Part shown: piece by piece, positions 1-14,400 of the stretch | Layout of the letters: each line of letters starts with the position of its first letter | How positions within the stretch are numbered: the first letter of the stretch is position 1 | NCBI GenBank assembly: GCA_944474755.1 | Contig: OX104125.1 | Span: forward strand, 47,193,599 to 47,257,598 | DNA length: 64,000 nt | Direction of reading: 5' to 3' | From: Limnoperna fortunei | Lineage: Eukaryota > Mollusca > Bivalvia > Mytilida > Modiolidae | Position numbers and translations under genes: made by a program | The notes under the pieces: model-generated | Database searches by the model: none | Seen by the model: the letters and a program-made list of their open reading frames with translations, nothing else | What the model was told of the DNA's origin: nothing

Positions 1-1030
1 TACATTACTGTATGTTGGAATACACAATGATATCTTAAAAGGTCAGTCTAAACAGAGGTCCCCCCAGCAAGTCCCAGATTAAATAACATCTGTAGTGCTT
101 TTTAACTGTAATATCCTTCTCACTTTATGCAGTAGGTCACTGGTGAGAGCATACATGTGAACCTTGAAGTCCCATAACTAATTGTTTGTCTCCTATATTC
201 CTCCTTTCATCAAAATTTCAATCTTCCAACACAACTAAAAAATACCCCACAATTTTGGATCATAAGCTACTCCATAAACATAGTCGGAAATGCTTTTTAA
301 CTGAAATATTCCTCTCACTATATGCAGAAGGTCACTGGTCTTTTAAAAGACTATACATGTGAACCTTGAAGTCCCAAAACTAATTTTTTTCACCCATATT
401 CCTCAGTTCATCAAAATTTCAATCATTCCCCCAACACTACTAAAAAAAAACCCCACAATTTTGGATCATAAGTTACTCCATAAACACAGACGGTAAATTA
501 GGATTATGAAACTTATGTTCTGTACTTTGTGCAGCCTATTAAAATTGCTTTTTTTGGACAACCAGATTACTCGTTCACTGAAAATGAAACATGTGATATG
601 TGATTATACAAATTATTTGTTGACCCCATTGTTTTGAGGTTCCTGACCACAATTGACCACGTGATCATAGATGGTATCACGGATGTCCATTGATTTTTAA
701 GGAGCAGACCTCGGTTTTGTTCTGCAAATATCGGAAATACTATATGAGTAACTAACTTTTTTTACTCAAAAATGTTAACATCGACTCTAAGTAAAACCAT
801 ATATATAATTAATAATGTCATTTATTAGCAATACATTGATTTAATAAAGCTGTATTTCTTGGTCGAAAAATAAAATTTAACGTTAATTTCAAGTATGGAT
901 CGGATACCTTAAGTTTAGAAAAATAGCAAAGGAAGCCGTCTGAACAACAAGACCCAAAAGTCAAGGGAGAATTACAAATCAGATATAGACAAATATATAC
1001 AATACAAACAAAAACCAAATACACAAAAAA
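1..1030. other. Intron sequence with a diverged 195-bp tandem duplication
   Basis: No exon of the receptor gene could be found here. Two diverged copies of a roughly 195-bp segment lie head to tail, near 96-290 and 291-495; both contain 'CATGTGAACCTTGAAGTCCC' and an 'AATTTTGGATCATAAG' block. The rest is AT-rich with no recognisable feature. Confidence 0.6.
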
Positions 1031-1034
1031 CCAT

Positions 1035-2134
1035 GGGTGCACTCAAGGGCTGGGGATAAGTAAGCAGTACCTGCCTCTAATTAGCCACCTCCAATGGGTG
1101 TACTCAAGGGCTGGGGATAAGTAAGCAGTACCTGCCTCTAATTAGCCACCTCCAATGGGTGCACTCAAGGGCTGGGGATAAGTAAGCAGTACCTGCCTCT
1201 AATTAGCCACCTCCAATGGGTGTACTCAAGGGCTGGGGATAAGTAAGGAGTACCTGCCTCTAATTAGCCACCTCCAATGGGTGTACTCAAGGGCTGGGGA
1301 TAAGTAAGGAGTACCTGCCTCTAATTAGCCACCTCCAATGGGTGTACTCAAGGGCTGGGGATAAGTAAGGAGTACCTGCCTCTAATTAGCCACCTCCAAT
1401 GGGTGTACTCAAGGGCTGGGGATAAGTAAGCAGTACCTGCCTCTAATTAGCCACCTCCAATGGCTGCACTCAAGGGCTGGGGATAAGTAAGCAGTACCTG
1501 CCTCTAATTAGCCACCTCCAATGGGTGCACTCAAGGGCTGGGGATAAAGTAAGCAGTACCTGCCTCTAATTAGCCACCTCCAATGGGTGCACTCAAGGGC
1601 TGGGGATAAGTAAGGAGTACCTGCCTCTAATTAGCCACCTCCAATGGGTGCACTCAAGGGCTGGGGATAAAGTAAGCAGTACCTGCCTCTAATTAGCCAC
1701 CTCCAATGGGTGCACTCAAGGGCTGGGGATAAAGTAAGCAGTACCTGCCTCTAATTAGCCACCTCCAATGGGTGCACTCAAGGGCTGGGGATAAAGTAAG
1801 CAGTACCTGCATCTAATTAGCCACCTCCAATGGGTGCACTCAAGGGCTGGGGATAAGTAAGCAGTACCTGCCTCTAATTAGCCACCTCCAATGGGTGCAC
1901 TCAAGGGCTGGGGATAAGTAAGCAGTACCTGCCTCTAATAAGCCACCTCCAATGGGTGCACTCAAGGGCTGGGGATAAGTAAGGAGTACCTGCCTCTAAT
2001 TAGCCACCTCCAATGGGTGTACTCAAGGGCTGGGGATAAGTAAGGAGTACCTGCCTCTAATTAGCCACCTCCAATGGGTGCACTCAAGGGCTGGGGATAA
2101 AGTAAGCAGTACCTGCCTCTAATTAGCCACCTCC
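1035..2134. repeat. 61-bp minisatellite, about 18 copies
   Basis: Head-to-tail copies starting 'GGGTGCACTCAAGGGCTGGG' with very little divergence. Unit length is 61 bp, with a 62-bp subtype that carries an extra A ('GATAAAGTAAGC'). Subtypes differ at a few fixed sites (GTGCAC/GTGTAC, AAGCAG/AAGGAG) and cluster in blocks, as expected from recent unequal exchange or slippage. The array ends about 145 bp before exon 1. Confidence 0.97.
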
Positions 2135-2280
2135 TAAAGGAATGGAATCATGCCATAATAACAATAGAAAATCTGTTAAATAATAATTATCAAATTCTGC
2201 AAGATTAATGGTGAACTATTACATCCAAAGCTTTTTCTACTCTTTTCAACTGTCAGACTTTGGATATATGTGTTTTGTAG

Positions 2281-2458
2281 CTTGGATACATGACACAGTG
2301 ACAGCTGAAGGACTGGCATTTGATTGGGTTGGTAAGAGATTGTACTGGGCTGACAGTTATATGAGTCGTGTTTACAGCATGAATCTGAACTCCACCAACA
2401 AAGTCACCTTGGCAATTGTTGCCAGCCCCAGGGCCATAGCTGTACATCCATGTAAAGG
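2281..2458 (+). CDS. LRP2: Receptor exon 1 of window: YWTD propeller blade
   Basis: Encodes propeller sequence with '[16 protein letters not shown]' and '[12 protein letters not shown]', the usual hallmarks of an LDLR-type YWTD blade. The acceptor is TGTTTTGTAG and the donor GG|GTAGGT; the exon enters needing two bases and leaves in phase 2. The ATG at 2208 lies in the intron upstream of the acceptor and is not a start codon. The preceding exon lies outside the window. Confidence 0.88.
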
Positions 2459-5400
2459 GTAGGTATCCATCTCAAGGGTACATCCATGCGGATCATTGGG
2501 TATCATGGTTATAGGTCTACATACATGTAACGGGGAGTCTGAAAAGTGTGATGTGGAAGGGCATACATGTAACAGGCGGTTTGAAAAGGGCAATATATGT
2601 AACGGACAGTCTGAAAAGAGCAATAGATGTAATGGGCAGTCTGAAAAGTGTGACGTGGAAGAAATAGGCAATACATATGCCTATTTCTTCCACGTCACAC
2701 TTTTCAGGCAATCTGAAAAGGGCAATACATGTACTGATTTAATTGTTACAATAGGTGCAGTGGATTCAAAATTCAAAATAATTTTAGACACATGATTGAG
2801 CTTCCTGAACTAAGTTGTGTAAGAGTTATGTATGACAATTGATATCATTTAATAAATTGTTCACTCTTATTTCACTTGCTTTATTGATGATACTTAAAAT
2901 TTAAAATATAGTTTGTAGTTGTTGGCCATAGTTTTTTTGCATCCAAATATTTTTTTAGGAAAGACAACAATTTTATCAATATAAGAGAAGGGAGATAATT
3001 GCTTTACATTATGTTAATACGAAATTGCATGTCATTAATGAAGAAACAGATGTTTTATTTTTGAAATTTGCTGAATTTAATCTTTAATTTTACTGTTCCA
3101 AATTAAGTTTTGCTGACAAAACATTTTAAAGCTGATACTCAAATATTTGTATAAGTAAAATCCAAGATTAACCTGGGCAAATGTGTAATTACTACTGTAT
3201 TTTATGGGATTACAAGTCTATGTGGACTACAGGTCTAACTGGAATACTCTCCATAGATTTAATATGAGAAATACATAAATTTACAATAAAAAAGTCCTTT
3301 TTCCTATAGATTTAAACTGAGAAGTACATAAATTAACAATAAAAAAGTCTTTCTCCATAGATTAAAGCGGTAATATACATAAATTAATAATAAAAAGTTG
3401 GAACCTATGGTAAGAAAAATATAGTATATAAGCATTCTAATTCATAGGCTATAATGGACTTGAATTTATTGTTGCTTGTTACAGGTACTTGTTTTGGACA
3501 GACTGGGGGAGGACTCCAAAGATAGAAAGGGCAACTATGGCAGGGAATGAACGTAAAGCTATCGTGTCGTCGGACCTTGGTTGGCCAAATGGATTGAGTA
3601 TTGATTATGATCAGGATATGATTTATTGGGCTGATGCTCTGCGGTAAGAATACTGTCTCCCCACCCCCAGGGAGGTAATTTTAATAAATAAATGTGGGTG
3701 TTCATGGTTTTGTATTAGAAAGCCATCTTCAAATATCGAAGGTGATTGTCTACTTAAACTTGTTAGTAAACCGCAATCAATTTTATTTATGCTTTTGAAA
3801 ACAACTTTTTACACAATCTTTGTAACATGTTTTACGGAAATGTGCCTTAATTAAAAAATTCATTGGTTTTATAATTGGCAAAATACCCCATATAGTCAAG
3901 TAATTGATGAATGTTTAGAGGTCAAAAGTATAAGTGTTGTTGTTAGAGGTCAAAAGTATTAGTGTTGTTGTTAGAGGTCAAAAGTATTAGTGTTGTTGTT
4001 AGAGGTCAAAAGTATTAGTGTTGTTGTTAGAGGTCAAAAGTATTAATGTTGTTGTTGTTAGAGGTCAAAAGTATTAGTGTTGTTGTTAGAGGTCAAAAGT
4101 ATTAGTGTTGTTGTTAGAGGTCAAAAGTATTAGTGTTATTGGTAGAGGTTAAAAGTATTAGTGTTGTTGTTAGAGGTCAAAAGTATTAGTGATGTTGGTG
4201 TTAGAGATGAAAAGTATTAGTGTTATTGTTGTTCTATTCTGAGTTCTATGAATTTTTTTACTGAATGCAATGTCTATAGTTTAAAGTCTGTGATGGGGAA
4301 GGAAGACATTTTTTTATTCTGGAATACGGTTTTGAGTCATAAATAGCCATGATCATATTAGTCAAAGCATTTGGTTTGTAGATCTTCATGTAAGCTGAAT
4401 TTATGTCATGCACACCTATCATAGATGCCAACTTACAATTTTTCCGTAATTTTCAGTTTTTTCATTGAAATTATGATGTTATGGCCGAATTTTTAATTTT
4501 TAAGATTTTATTATTTATGGTCTGCTCCAGTTTTTGTATAAAAGTATTTTGATCTTATCTGCTGTTTGTTTCTACAAATCATCTATATTGTCTAACGCTT
4601 CATCATTAAATTAATCCCTGCAGTTTTTTAACTTAGAAGTAACCATAAACTTTAATTCTTATCATAAAAACAAATAATTAGAACATGTAGCCAATCAGAT
4701 GTGAAATAAATATTCATTAGACATGTGCATGAAAATACATATGTTGCAACATAATGATCATATTATTGAAAATGAACTCAAATTGTGGAAAAAAAATATT
4801 TATTTTACTGTCACTATTCAGTTTTTTTTGGCATCTATGACCCATTCGCATTTTAATGGAATAAACCTGATAAAAGCAGCAACACTAATTCTGCTTTAAA
4901 AAATTGCCTCATTAATTTCAGGGACAAAATAGAAAGATCAGCTTTAGATGGCAGATACAGGGAGGTCATTGTCCAGTCTACTGTCCATCCATTTTCCATG
5001 ACTGTTTTTGGACATCATGTCTACTGGACTGACTGGACTCTTCGTAAGTCACGGAAATACTGAAAAATTGTTAAAATTAGTCAGTAAAAAGTAAAAATAA
5101 CAAAATATTGTGTAAAAATAAAAACTTAGTGGTGGACGCCCTATAGTGATCAGTCTGTCTGTCCGAACTGAATTGTGTCAGGGCTATAACTTTGTTATCT
5201 TCGAGGTCGGCTTTTGATATTTGGTATGTGGGTAGATAAAATCAAGGCGATGTGTTGCATACCATGGTTGATGACCTTTGAAATTGACCTTAAGATCAGG
5301 GGTAGGGGGGGGGGGGGCCTTAGAGATGGATATTACTGATATCTAGTTTTAATTGGATATGTTAAAAATTATATATTAATGAATTTCCTGGAATATAAGT

Positions 5401-8400
5401 AGCCCTATCACCATGTGTACAGTCTTTTAATTTTTAAAATACGAAATTTACAGAAATGTCAAAGGTAACCACACAACAAAAACGCAAAGTGAACACATAA
5501 CCCACATTTTCTACAAATCAGGGATAGTGCTTTACTTTTTTTCCTGCACTAGCCAGGTAAGACACTAGAGTAAAAAAATCCAGGGGCCCAACAATATAGT
5601 TAGGGGCCCAACTGTTTTCAGCACAAGTGTGTTTTTAACTATAAATCATATGATCATGTGTACAATTTTGATTATACTATATGTATATGTATTCAGAAGT
5701 TATTGTCTTGTTTTGATATTGTTACTACCTACCTTGGATCATTACATAAAAGTAATGGGATATTTTAGTCTGTTGGATGCATGTATTTTGTTTCCTGAAA
5801 TTAAGGAGAATTATCAGGCAGACAATTTTTAACGCATTATCTCTCAGAATTTAGGAAATCTTCGGCATCAAATTCATATCTACTGTGATGATATCCATAT
5901 TTTATTTGCTTTGTACTGGTTTCTGCTAGTATTAACTCCATGCTATACATACAAAGTGAAAGTTAGGCGGGAACCAGCTTACAATGTTTTGATTATACCC
6001 CTTTGCAAAAATGTCACCTAAAACATTTCAAGACGATTTCTGACACAAATGTCAAAGTGTTCTATCTATTCCTGATCTGGATTATAATTGCGCCACTTCA
6101 CTTAATATCATACGCATGCAAGATTTTGCTATTAACAACATTTTTTTAAGGGACAAAACTTGAAATGTAAACACAAAATGCGTCTTAGCGTTCTTTGGTC
6201 GGTGCATTGTACTACACTTGTTAGGTTTGCCAAATAGGCGATCTAGACACAGGCATTTGGTCGCCCACCAGAAATTCTACTCGCATTGGTAACTGGGCAA
6301 CTGTTAAGTTTTATCCCTGTTTCTAATGAATCAGTTATGGACTATTATTGATTATCGCTATTTTGCAGTATTTTCCTTTGATCTTTGTGTGCGATATTAT
6401 TCCATCTCACTCTACTAGCTTGAGATGGGCCCATCTCAGCTCGCTGTCAAGACGTCGTTAAGTAACACTGTGACGTCACAATGTTACAAAACAGCGATAA
6501 ACAGATTATTTACGTTTTATGAAACTCGATGCATTTTCTCGTCATCTCATCTCGATGAGATATGAACGAGAAAACGGATCTCGTTTCAAAAAACGTAAAT
6601 AATCTATAATTATCTTAATCAGTTGTAAAAGTTTTAAGGTCTCCTTGTCTTAATCATTGATTTGTTTCATTTGTCTTAAACATTATCCCTCCTTACTGGG
6701 TTATGTTTGTTTGTTTCAATGATGTTAAATGCCACTTTCAGCAATTTTTCAGCTATTTCATGGCATCCAGTTTTTATTGGGGGAGGAAGCCCGAGTACCC
6801 GGAGAGAACCCCCAACCTTCGGTAGGAAAACTGGCAATCCTTGTCAATTTAGATTGGAGTCGAATACACACTGCCCACAGTGAGACTCAAACCCGCAACC
6901 TCAGTGTTGACAGGCCATGTGATCAATAGTAGATGAACTACCTTCACCTCTCTGGCACCATGCAAGGCCCCTACTGGGTTAGGAGTACCTTGACTTGACT
7001 GGTATGACAGGTGCCATGCATGAAGCAGGAGTTTGGTTTGGTTTTTAGTGTGGTTTTTATCATGCAGTTTTTAATTTTTGTGTTGTGTTTTTGTTTTGTT
7101 GGTGTGCCCTCTTTTGTTTAATTTCATTATCTTCAATTACTTTTTGTTATAATCAATCATTGGACAACAGCTAAAATGGCATCAAAATGCTGTCAAATTA
7201 TTTGTTGTGTTCAACTTCACAGAAATTAATTGGGAGAGTGGGTGTTCAAAGATGTATAGGACATAATCATATAAATTGGTTTCTATAGTGGGTATAATTA
7301 TCAAATGACTTTCAACTCCAATTTATATTTGTATCTGGGTAGCCATAATTTAAAGTATTATGATATGGTATTGTTACGTGTATATATGCTAAATAAACTG
7401 GTAAGCTATGCAATATAATTTACAGATGGTGTATATAGAGCAGAGAAACATACAGGTGCTAACATGGTTGTGATGTCTGAGGGAATTTCTCATAGACCAA
7501 TGGGAATCAATATTTATTCCTCACAGAGACAAAAATGTATGTATCAAGTTTTTAATATATATAGGAGATAAGCCAATCACAAGCCTAACGATTCAATAGA
7601 ACATTAAAGAATGAAACACAAATAGTCAAAAACATAAACACTAATAACAGTAAGAACAATAAACTGGTTTGGACTAGTCAATAAACTGGTTTGGACTAGT
7701 CAATAAACTGGTTTGGACTAGTCAATAAACTGGTTTGGACTAGTCACATTAAATATTTTTTGGCATTATTAAACTAGTTAAAAAGATTTTAAAGTAGTAT
7801 TCTTACAAATATGATATAGGTGACTAGTTTTAACAAATCCTTCAATTGAACACTTTGAAGGTTTCCATGAAAGAAGTTACTGAATGTAGAAAAGTTTGTT
7901 TGAATGATATATAATGCCACTTTAGGTAATTTTCTCAACTATGAAATTCAGGATTTCTTGGGAGTTCGCAGGGTCATCCTAAATATTTGACATATAATCC
8001 TTGCCAGTTAAGAATTGATAGTTTTTGATTGTAACTGACAATCTCAGGGTTAAGACACACAATATTAGATCTAATGAACTGCCACTGAATTCACTCATTG
8101 ATCAGGACATAATTGGTGTATTTTACTCCCCAGTCCAATGTTTACAATATTAGATCTAATGAACTGCCACTGAATTCACTCATTGATCAGGACATAATTG
8201 GTGTATTTTACATCCCCAGTCCAATGTTCGCAGTATTAGATCTAATGAACTGCTACTGAATTCACTCATTGATCAGGACATAATTGGTGTATTTTACTCC
8301 CCAGTCCAATGTTTACAATATTAGATCTAATGAACTGCCACTGAATTCACTCATTGATCAGGACATAATTGGTGTATTTTACATCCCCAGTCCAATGTTT

Positions 8401-11400
8401 ACAATATTAGATCTAATGAACTGCCACTGAATTCACTCATCATTCAGGACATTATTGGTGTATTTTACATCCCCAGTCCAATGTTTACAATATTAGATCT
8501 AATGAACTGCCACTGAATTCACTCATTGATCAGGACATAATTGGTGTATTTTACATCCCCAGTCCAATGTTTACAATATTAGATCTAATGAACTGCCACT
8601 GAATGCACTCATTGATCAGGACATAATTGGTGTATTTTATATCCCCAGTCCAATGTTTACAATATTAGATATAATGAACTGCCACTGAATGCACTCATTG
8701 ATCAGGACATAATTGGTGTATTTTACTCCCCAGTCCAATGTTTACAATATTAGATATAATGAACTACCTCTGTCACTGAATGCATTACCATAATTGTCTG
8801 CATATAATACTCATTGTAGTATTATACTCCCCTAGTCCTATGTTCAGTAGTACCGTAATTGGCTGTGTATAATACTCATTGTTGTATTATACTCCCCTAG
8901 TCCAATGTTCAGTAGTACCATAATTGGCTGTGTATAAATACTCATTGTAGTATTATACTCCCCTAGTCCTATGTTCAGTAGTACCATAATTGGCTGTGTA
9001 TAATACTCATTGTAGTATTATACTCCCCTTGTCCTATGTTCAGTAATACCGTAATTGTCTGTGTATAATGCACATTGGTTTATTATACTCCCCTAGTCCT
9101 ATGTTCAGTAGTACCATAATTGGCTGTGTATAATACTCATTGTAGTATTATACTCCCCTAGTTCTGTGTTCAGTAGTACCGTAATTGTCTATGTATAATG
9201 CACATTGGTTTATTATACTCCCCTAGTCCTATGTTCAGTAGTACCATAATTGGGTGTGTATAAGAGACATTGTTGTATTATACTCCCCTAGTCCTATGTT
9301 CAGTAGAACCATAATTGGCTGTGTATAAGGGACATTGTTGTATTATACTCCCATGGTCCTATGTTCAGTAGTACCGTAATTGTCTGTATATAAAGCACAT
9401 TGTATTATTATACTCCCCTAGTCCTATGTTCAGTAGTACCGTAATTGTCTGCATATAAAGCACATTGTATTATTATACTCCCCTAGTCCTATGTTCAGTA
9501 GTACCGTAATTGTATGCATATAATTCTCATTGTTGTATTATACTCCCCTAGTCCTGTGTTCAGTAGTACCGTAATTGGCTGTGTATAATACTCATTGTTG
9601 TATTATACTCCCCTAGTCCTATGTTCAGTAGTACTGTAATTGGCTGCATATAATTCTCATTGTTGTATTATACTCCCCTAGTCCTATGTTCAGTAGTACC
9701 GTATTTGGCTGCATATAATTCTCATTGTTGTATTATACTCCCCTAGTCCTATGTTCAGTAGTACCGTAATTGTCTGTGTATAATGCACATTGGTTTATTA
9801 TACTGCCCTAGTCCTGGTTTATTATACTGCCCTAGTCCTATGTTCAGTAGTACCGTAATTGGGTGTGTATAAGGCACACTGAGTATTATACTCCCCTAGT
9901 TCTGTGTTCAGTAGTACCGTAATTGGCTGTGTATAAGGGACATTGGTTTATTATACTCCCCTAGTTCTGTGTTCAGTAGTACCGTAATTGTCTGTGTATT
10001 ATGCACATTGTTTTATTATACCCCGTCCCTCAGATTTCTATCAGAATTCCATCAAATTCCATCACTTAAATTCTATCAATTTCCATCAGACTGATGGAAC
10101 TTGATGGAGTATTGGCACTGTTTTTCCGTCAAAAATTTTGTTGATGGAAACTGATAGAATAGGAGTGGTGGAAAATTCTGACGGAAAATTAATCTTCGAT
10201 GGAAAGTTGACGGAATCTTGATATAAAGCGGATGGAAGCTTGATAGAAAGTTGACAGAATCTTGATAGAAAGCTGAAGGAACTTCTTTGATAGAAAATGA
10301 CAGAAAATGATAGAAATTTTCCAGCTGGCCGAACATGGCTAAAAAAGAAGGGGTAATCATGTTTGAGTAGCAGCCATTTTGAAAATTAAGTTGATAGTCA
10401 CTTCTATCACACTGCCTGTAGTTTTAAATTATATATCAACATATACTACTTAAGTAATGTTGAAAGCAAAATAAAATCTTTATCTGTTCAATAATTTATT
10501 TGCTATTTCCTTGATGGTTTCAGGAGGTCCCTGAGAAGAGTTTATGGCTTTATCATCTGTACGAGGCCATTTTTGTTTCACAAGATCTGAAACAAACAAA
10601 AAAATTAATTTTTAAACATAAATCTTTGGAGGTCCACATAAATCTTTTAATTTAATATTTCAACCATAAATTTATACAAAGTCTATATATTTTGGGTGGC
10701 AACAATTTTTTTGCTTTGGTGAAAAATTTGGCAATTTTGTATCCATTAGTACGATTTAATAATAGCATTACATCAGCCATCCATCCAATCCTTACCCGAT
10801 GCCAAGCAATAACATTGAGTCATGTTCTAGCATCTAGCAAATGTGTTTTTTTACAGGTTACAAGTTTTCAATTGTTAATATGCACATCTTCAGGTCATAA
10901 CAAAATCTGAGACAAAATTTGAAAGAAATCTGTTCAGTGTTTTCCAAGAGTTGCATTCATAGATCACAGAGGAACACGCAACAATTAATAATTTCAAATC
11001 ATTCTCATGTATGGTTTCTAAGAAAAGCTTGATAGAAATTCGTATGGACATGAGTAAAACTATTTATCCCCGGCTTGCAACAAATGCGGACTTTTGATTG
11101 GTTGGTTACACGTCGGTACAAATCCCATGCCCCCGTCTTCGTTGCTAACGTCGCAGGGTGTATTGTTTGTGCGTTGCTAATATATGTTCTAGAGTACCAG
11201 TGTATGTTATTCCACAAATGAACATTTCTGTCTTTTTATATTTGTATTTGTACTTCCTTTCAAACACTGTAGATGCCCTATATTCACACTGACACACATA
11301 AATATGAATTAAATCGGAACTTGACGTCATTGTCTGTTGACGTTATGATAGCGTGACTTGAGGCGCCAAAATACCGATAGTAGAAAAAACAATGTAAAAC

Positions 11401-14400
11401 AAAATAAAAACTCTTTAAACTCGCTAAGTCTGAGGTTGTTACCAAAGGTAACATCCTCGACTTGGTAAAATAGGCATTTTCTTCATAAAAAACGTATAAT
11501 TTTTTGTGAGCAACTGTGATGACGTTGTACATTGAGCATTTTCTGACGACAAAAGAACCTATTTTCAGCCTTTTACACTTGTTAGCCGGGGATAAATCCG
11601 TTACCTACGTTATAACCCGGGTGTATGGAAATTGTACCACCTGAAAGTACTTCTGGACAGCCTTCGGCTTCGCCTCAGGCTGAACAGAAGTACTTTCAGG
11701 TGGTACAATTTCCATACACCCGGGTAATAACGTAGGTAACTGATAATGCCCCCTGATATGTCGCAGCGGGGGCATAAATTATGAAGTTGCATTAGGTTCA
11801 ATTAACTTCTTGCAATCATAATAGGAAATAAGCATTTCCTCGCATTACCAGGAGTTGTGATTTAGAACATTGGTGGCTGTCATATAATTGCTTTACATCA
11901 TATGGTACTATAGGATAAAGCTTTATGCAAAATATCAGTCCTCTACCAAATGTAGTTGCTAAGAAAGCTGACATGGAAATTTTGCACGATTGTACGTCCA
12001 GTGTGTGTAAAATTAAAACCTAAGTATTCAGTAAAAAGGAAGCAGACAACCAAGGAGCATAAAATTGCTATACATTATATGGTAGTTTAGATATAGAATA
12101 AAGCTATATGCAAAATATCAGATCTCTATTATTATGTCATGTAGTTGCTTAAAATTTTTGTTACAAACTGACGGACAAAAGTAAAGCAGAATACACTCTC
12201 TTCAAAGCAGAGGTTTAATAAACAAATCTTAAATTGGGAATTTAAATACCTCTCAAAACTGCTAATCTGTATGAGTCTTCAATCGCAGGTCTTCTTGACC
12301 CATCTTTATTATGACCTCCCTCCAGGCAACTTCCTCTTGCAAGAACATAAATCGAAAAAGTTTTGCAGAACTTTGCTTTGCTGAAACTTTCACTTCAGAT
12401 ACAATCTTTTTAAGTTGACACTATTAAAATATATAAAATATATTTTACATTACATTACAATTCATATTTATTAAAGTGATTCACTACAAAAGCTTGATTT
12501 TATTGGAACCCTTCTGGCTTCTCAGAATTAAATTGGCGATTTTATCTAAATTTTACAACAAAAATGAAGTAATTAAAAATCGGTCCAGAAACACCCAGAG
12601 GATTTAATTTCGATAATGCATAACTTTTTAAAAATGATTGACACAGAGAATGACCGCATTTCAAATGATGATTAAAAAAATCAATATGCACAGGGTAGCA
12701 AAAGCCGAGTTGCCGTATTTTATTAACTAAAACTTTCCTTGTCTTCATTTTAAGATTGAACATAATTGGTTATTACAGGCATTACATATAAACTGGAGAC
12801 AAAGTGAGGAAGGGTTTCAGCAGGAAAAATGTAAGCTTTATCAACAAATTTTCAAAGTTGCATAAAATATGAATATGTGAATCCTCTAACAGTATTGAAC
12901 TATTGTGTAAAATTTCAGATATGTACAGTGAACTCCACGAAATCGGATATCGTCTAAAGGGATATATCGGCAAATCGGATACGATTTTATAACACCGAAC
13001 CGTTTCCCATCTAATATATGCTATTTTTATCGGAAATTTGGATATCGGGCAGCCGGATAATTCAGACAATCGGATAGAAAATTTGTAAAATATTCTTGAC
13101 AAAATGCATTTTATAAAGTTTTTATAAATTCTTAGTAAAATGTTTGCAAATTTCTTTCATGTTTTTGTAAGAAGATTGAGATAAAAAAAGGCATCTAAAT
13201 TTAGATTGAAATCCAGGTGAGACACAGTTTACACACTGAGCTATTTTTAGATTAACTACAGTGTACAAACCATTATCCAAACTCTTAAATATCCCAAACG
13301 TTTGATTTTCTATTTAATGGAATAAAATTATTTAAGATTGGTAATTAATTGTCAAATTTAATGCAGCTTAACTAGTTATTAAATATAATTGAGAAATTGA
13401 AAGATATAGATGTACGTAATTAATAAGTTAATTAGGATTAAATAATTTTTATTGATTGGAACAATTAAAGGACATCAAATAAAAATGTTTTGATACTCCT
13501 ACCAAAGATTTTGACAGCTTGGGTGTATGAAGAAAGTTTGAGAAAAGTGTTCAGCTTGGAGTAATCTATGGTTTTGACTTAAATACCGGCTGTCAGCTCA
13601 TAGTTTTCATTCACAAAGTGAACTGTCGCAATGAGTACGCAAAACGTAAAACGCAAAAGAAATGATCTCTCGATAGGAGATAAGTACGAGGTGGTCAAAC
13701 TACTTGACAAAGGTCAGAAGCAGACCAAGATCTGCAAGCTCCTAAACATTTCCCAGGCACAAGTCTCGCGGATCAACGCCAAAAAAGAGGAAATCCGACA
13801 GGCAGTTGAAAGCAATGCCAATACAAATGTAAAAGAATGGTGTCCGGCAAAGATGCAGAGGTCGAGAAAGCTCTTGCTGAATGGTTCAAAAATGCAAGAG
13901 ACCGAGACATACCAATTTCTGGACCAATTCTAGCTGAAAAGGCGAAGGACTTCGCCAAACAAATGGATAAAACTGACTTCGAACCCACCAATGGATGGCT
14001 TGAGAGGTGGAAAGAGAGGAACAACATAGTATACAAGAAATCACATGGTGAAAAGAAAGACTCTGATGTACCCGCTGCCGACCACTGGACATCGACTGTA
14101 CTGCCTCAAATTTTAGAGCAATTTCAACCCGACGACATCTATAATGCAGACGAGACTGGCATTTACTATCGAGCCATTCCAGAGGGTACCTTGGCCACTA
14201 AATTCGAAAAAATTAGTGGCAGTAAAAAAGCCAAAGATCGTATAACGGCCCTTGGAGCAGTTAATATGACGGGTACCGACAAAATACCACTCCTTGTTAT
14301 TGGGAAGTCCAAAGAACCACGTTGCTTCCAGGGTGTGACACAACTACCAGTTCTTTACCACGCAAACTCCAATGCTTGGATGACATCTGAAATTTTTGGT

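Noticed and set aside
1035..2134. CRISPR array or satellite with spacers
   Set aside because: Units are contiguous without unique spacers and the context is a eukaryotic intron. The same applies to all other arrays in the window.
2208..2462. A gene starting at the ATG at 2208
   Set aside because: The first 24 codons are intron; a good acceptor at 2280 begins the receptor exon, and the TAG at 2460 lies beyond the donor.
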